Positions 59,740-64,000 of a stretch of DNA of 64,000 nucleotides are shown here, piece after piece. This DNA is from Allium sativum (Eukaryota; Streptophyta; Magnoliopsida; Asparagales; Amaryllidaceae). The stretch's first letter is position 1; each line of letters begins with the position of its first letter. The translations under genes were made by a program, and so were the position numbers. The notes under the pieces are model-generated. The model was not told the DNA's origin. It did no database searches and saw only the letters and a list, made by a program, of their open reading frames with translations. The stretch covers positions 884,100,403-884,164,402 of the forward strand of contig CM060918.1 of assembly GCA_030737875.1 (NCBI GenBank). The letters are read 5' to 3'.

Positions 59740-60620
59740 TGTGTTAGAATTATTTTCATTTGTTGAAATTATTTTCATATGTTGAAACCGTTCATGTGTT
59801 GAATAGAAATTCATTCATTGAATAGAAATTCATTCGTTGAATAGAAATTCATGTGTTGAATGGTATTAGTGTTTGAAATAAATTGTTTTATAATAAAAAT
59901 CATATTTTTATCATCTATATGAAGTATATAAAATATTCGTGTTTGAAATAAATTTTTTTAACAATAAAAATCACATTTTTATCTTTTATATACGAACTAT
60001 AGAAAATCGTTCATGTGCTGAATAGAAATTCATTCGTTGAATAGAAATTCATATGTTGAATGGTATTCGTGTTTGAAATAAATTGTTTTATAATAAAAAT
60101 CATATTTTTATCATCTATATGTATAAAATATTCGTGTTTGAAATAAATTGTTTTAACAATAAAAATCACATTTTTATCTTTTATATACGAACTATAGAAA
60201 ACCGTTCATGTGTTGAATAGAAATTCATGTGTTGAATAGAAATTCATGTGTTGAATGGTATTCGTGTTTGAAATAAATTGTTTTATAATAAAAATCATAT
60301 TTTTATCATCTATATGAACTATATAAAATATTCGTGCTTGAAATAATTTTTTTTTAACAATAGAAATCACATTTTTATCTTTTATATACGAACTATAGTA
60401 AATCGTTCATGTGTTGAATAGAAATTCATTCGTTGAATAGAAATTCATGTGTTGAATGGTATTCGTGTTTGAAATAAATTTTTTTATAATAAAAATCATA
60501 TTTTTATCATCTATATGAACTATATAAAATAGTCTTGTTTTGAAAGAAATTGTTTTATAATAAAAATCATATTTTTACCATCTATATGAATTATATAAAA
60601 TAGTCGTGTTTTGAAATAAA
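59740..60620. repeat. About 200-bp tandem repeats in F LTR
   Basis: Four main copies. The segment GTGTTTGAAATAAATTGTTTTATAATAAAAATC recurs starting near 59869, 60069, 60264 and 60466 (period about 195-200), each followed by ATATTTTTATCATCTATATG and by the shorter AAATTCATTCGTTGAATAG block. A partial fifth copy ends the array. Confidence 0.92.
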
Positions 60621-60759
60621 TAGTTTTACAATGAAAATCACATTTTTATTATATACATGAATTGTTAAAAATAGTGGGGTGTTGAAATAGAAGTCAGTTG
60701 GATAAAAATATCATTTTTATCAAAGGTATGAAAAGAATATGGTTTTGAAATCGAAGAAT

Positions 60760-61230
60760 CGATTATATATATATATATAATTAAAATAAATCGAACAACG
60801 AAGCTGTAGTTCGTGTTTTGAAACCGTGATTTCAAACGTTTAGTGCGGGAGATCCGACCATCGGATTTTCCCGAAACCGAAACTGTTGGGTTCGCTTTGG
60901 AAATATCTTTCCGATGACACCAACTTTGCAAAGATCCAACAATTGGATTGTATGGAATGTTTAATTCTAATCTGAAGAAAAATAGCGCCAGAATCGATTA
61001 TATTTATATATATATATAATTAAATTAAATCGAATAACGACGCTGTAATTCGTATTTTGAAATCGAAACTTCAAACGATTATACCGGGAGATCCGACCGT
61101 CGGATTTTCCCAAAACTGGAACTGTTAAATTCGTTTTGAAAAGATCTTTCTAATGATATAAATTTTGTGAAGATCCAATGGTTAGATTTTCATATATGTG
61201 TAAATCAAATCTGAAGAAAAACAGCGCCAC
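60760..61230. repeat. Direct duplication in F LTR
   Basis: Two diverged copies of about 230 bp (60760-60990 and 60995-61225). Shared parts are ATCGATTATAT with a TA run, AAATCGAA.AACGA.GCTGTA, GGGAGATCCGACC.TCGGATTTTCCC and GAAGATCCAA.. in order. Confidence 0.8.
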
Positions 61231-63099
61231 GGCCGCGTTATGGCCAGAAGCGTCGTTTGAATAAATTGGCTATTTTTAAATAAATAAAAATAGTGATAAA
61301 TCGTTATAAAATATTATAAACAATATGGAATGTGAAATTTAGAAACTAGCTGAAGGTTGGCTAAGTCGAATGGTTTCCTGGGTTTTGATCTGATGTTGGT
61401 TTCGGCCTTCGGGGTTAATATTTGGGAAATCGTTCTCTTACTGATTTACGGTTTGTGACTAATGAATTGGAATAAGGCGTATGTGTGTTTGTGTAGCACT
61501 TTTTTATTATATACGCGAGTTGCTCAGAAAAACCAGATTTATCCCATTCTGAATAGCCGAATCGACGATAAGAAATCGAAGACGAAGACAGTGGTCGAAG
61601 ACCGGAGATCTTCACCTCGTTTGGATGGTAACTGATGTCCTGATTGGGAGGCATCCCGAAATATGGATAATGAGTGGTGATCGTCCAGACGTACGTGGAG
61701 ATCGATGGGTATGCGAGGTATATAGTGCCTCCGGTTTCGTTCAGACCCAGAACGGACTTGTAAATGGACTGTGTATCTGACATTGGAATTCATTCCGTGT
61801 GATTGACAGCCATCAGTTGCATGGTGTGAATTACCTGTGTGGCATGCTAAGATGCAGTGATCAGGGCTTCTGTTGAAAAGCAAAGTCTTGTGGTGGATGA
61901 TCAAAGCACCGCCTGTGTGGCGTAGCTTTGTGTATAACGTGAATTCGTGAACCTCACACCCGGTATGAGCCAGAAACGGGAGAGGACATCAGGGAGGACA
62001 TGCGTTTCCTTCTAGCTATAGGTGGTGTCAGTGCTTAAACTGGCTGGCATTTATATTATTTTCACCTATGTGGTTGTTGCTGTTGCGAGGCGCCTCGGAT
62101 ATATCGGTGACTATGTGAAGCCGATGGAGCCATTCGTTGGCTCATTGACGCCCCAAAGGGCAGGGAAATGCAGTGTTCAGGCATTTTAATCCACATCGGT
62201 GGACCGGCCCTGATGATCCAAGGGTCGATGCGTTCTGATCCTGAGACACGGGCTAGAGCGTCTCGAATTCGGTAAGGACAATCTTTTGCCTTGGTTCATG
62301 ACAGAAATCCAATTTCCAAATACGTGACTGTGCGGTTTTGGTTGTATACCTATATATGGCGACATAGTGGTATGGGGCATTAATGCCGTCTATAATTGAT
62401 ACTTATGATTCGAAGTCGTTTTTGAAACATATAAACACTAGTAATAATATCAAATTCTTTTGTTTTATTCGTATCAAGCATATTTTGGCCATTATAAGGA
62501 AAAAACTCTATCCTTCTGTTTGCGTTGCATTGTGTGATGGGAACTGAGTCTTATAATGGCTTCATTTTTATAAAAAGCATTGCGATGTTTAAAAGAATTC
62601 TTTGTTTTAAAGCATTGGCAATCCAATGGAGTAAACCCGTTCCGCGAAAGTGGCGTGGTCCTGTGATTAGCCATATTATAAAATGTGCTAATTAAATTTC
62701 TCATACCAGTCCCATGACTGACTCGTAGTTTGTTTCACTTGCAAACATGGGTGCCCCTATTTCTACATGGGCAGACTTGTATTCAGGTTTTAGCAGGCTC
62801 TTTCTGGATAGCTGGAGCTGAAGACGAATTCTATCATTTATCTCTTTTTTTGCTGTTCAGCTCCTATTGTACATATTATGTTTCTTTCCGCTGTAGACAT
62901 TTATGTATAGCTGAACTGTATTTGTACTAAGTATGATCCTGTATACTATGTAACTCTGATGATTATTTGTTTATCCAGTATATTATTTGTTAATTATCTG
63001 GTGTTTTTATTTAATTCTGTTCTGCTATTATCTGTTTATGTGTTATATTCCAAAATTACCCTTGACACTGTCGTACGGGGTTTTGGGGTCGTTACATCG

Positions 63100-63134
63100 T
63101 GGTATCAGAGCCTTGGTTAAGCTTAGCTCTGATA
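63100..63134 (+). promoter_or_regulatory. Primer-binding site of element F inside a predicted hairpin
   Basis: TGGTATCAGAGCCTTGGTT (63100-63118) is the initiator Met tRNA complement. TATCAGAGC (63103-63111) can pair perfectly with GCTCTGATA (63126-63134), leaving a 14-base loop. Confidence 0.82.
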
Positions 63135-64000
63135 TATAACACATTAACGAACTCGTCAGAGATAGAACCAGTAGTGTTCTAGGACGAATAACTCATTACA
63201 GATAGGATCAGTAATATCCTAGTATGAGTATAGCAGAATAACTCATTAGAGATGTGGTAAGAAGTGCCTTAGAACGAGTTGAGAGTTTTATGTTTATAAA
63301 TAACGTATTTGTGATTATATATGTACAGTATGGTTTTAGAAAAATGATTTTAGAATATATATAAAAGATGTATGTTTGAAAAGTTAAAAATAGAATTGCT
63401 TATTGTTTGCATTGTGTGATAGTAGATTTGATTAATTAAATTATTAGAACGATAGTTAATTTAATCAATAAGAGAATGAATGGTAGAATTTATTCGATTA
63501 AATCACACATTGAACTGAGTTAAAAATAGATAGAAATATATACATGTGTATTATATATGTTTGAACAGGTAAATGGATAGCTGTTGAGCAAAGAATTTAT
63601 TTGCGTGCCCGACAAATAGGTAAACCTTAATGAGTTGGATGCGAAATATTATTATATCAACTCCTGTGAATGCCATTGGATGCGGAGTGCTGGTTGTTCT
63701 GTGTGTAATAATAAACTTTGCCATAGGATAGCAACAATTAATTTTGAACTACACTACATGGCATACTTCTTGAAGATAGGAATACTTCATCATATACCAC
63801 ATAAGCATTTGGAGCTTGTGTGATGAGGTTGAAGATTTGCCATATGAGAGAGAGGCTTGTATGGCGATGACTATATTTTACAGGTTGAACTATGACTGAT
63901 ATGGACCATATAAAATGAAATGGTAAATTGTCAGATTAATAAAAACCCCACACGGGTCTGGAGTTGACAATAATCACGTCTCTCTAGTTATTAGATACGA
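63135..64000 (+). other. Element F leader, no gene yet
   Basis: Non-coding sequence after the primer site. It begins with three loose copies of a unit of about 50 bp (GATAGGATCAGTAATATCCTAG and variants, 63150-63275) and has no gag-like frame up to the right edge. Confidence 0.65.

Larger units (their letters stand above)
57686..63096 (+). repeat. Element F 5' LTR (5411 bp)
   Basis: Starts CGTAACGACCCGG and ends GGGGTCGTTACA, then a Met-type primer site. Its ends resemble those of D (CGTAACGATT ... GGGTCGTTATA), so F and D are related families. The first base is C where TG is usual, in both. It contains two diverged halves around AATGGCCATTTTGCAAACG (near 58062) and AAAGGGCCATTTTTCAAACG (near 58231), a (TA)n run, about 200-bp tandem repeats, and a pair of similar segments at 60830-60950 and 61070-61190. 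No gene is seen; open frames at 58371-58864 and 61415-61904 show no recognisable family. The second LTR is off the right edge. Confidence 0.85.

Noticed and set aside
61415..61904. Overlapping 121- and 122-codon minus frames in F's LTR as genes
   Set aside because: No recognisable domain, overlapping in different frames, inside an LTR on the opposite strand.

Overview
The window is plant nuclear DNA, most likely heterochromatin of a flowering plant (probably a eudicot; the species cannot be named from this). I see no host gene, rRNA, tRNA or CRISPR array. Essentially every base belongs to a transposable element: Ty3/gypsy LTR retrotransposons, mostly of chromovirus (Tekay/Del-like) type with very long LTRs, one Tat-lineage gag-protease fragment, and one CACTA DNA transposon.

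Layout. The left 29.4 kb is a Russian-doll nest of three related Tekay elements. Element C (minus strand; 1-1243 and 22992-29362) is an old, broken copy with its 3' LTR off the left edge. Element A (minus; 1244-22986, target duplication CAACC) sits in C's integrase gene. Element B (plus; 10635-21732, target duplication CTAGC) sits in A's 5' LTR. C itself lies in the LTR of a fourth family, D (minus; 29363-42250), which has LTRs of about 6 kb around a 1.4 kb non-coding interior. The left D LTR also holds a 2365-bp CACTA element (29877-32241, target duplication ATT) whose empty site is visible in the other D LTR.

The right D LTR is interrupted at 42251 by element G (minus LTR 42251-46008). G's tail joins abruptly to a Tat-lineage gag-protease remnant H (47696-50188) with its LTR at 50189-50994. 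Element E (plus; LTR 50995-55183, non-coding interior, second LTR from 57334) interrupts H. Element F (plus; 5.4 kb LTR 57686-63096, leader to the right edge) interrupts E's second LTR.

Relative ages follow from the nesting and from by-eye LTR comparison. The D LTRs are clearly diverged and carry indels. The A and B LTR pairs are nearly identical, so A and B are recent. No element is demonstrably autonomous. B has nearly complete coding capacity but one extra G splits its polyprotein and its protease motif reads DFG. A has an inverted gag-protease segment and has lost the first catalytic Asp of integrase. C has stops, frameshifts and an in-frame gag deletion. D and E have no coding interior and look like LARD-type passengers.

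The most unusual signals are in the LTRs. Elements A, B, C and E each carry a tandem pair of two-tiered inverted repeats whose arms differ between elements but keep pairing. A, B, C, E and G carry a fast-changing array of GTCGAC (or GTCAAC) palindromes. Several LTRs also have a branch-point-like, polypyrimidine and CAG arrangement near the 3' end; in E and G it is matched by a consensus splice donor, which suggests a leader intron inside the LTR.
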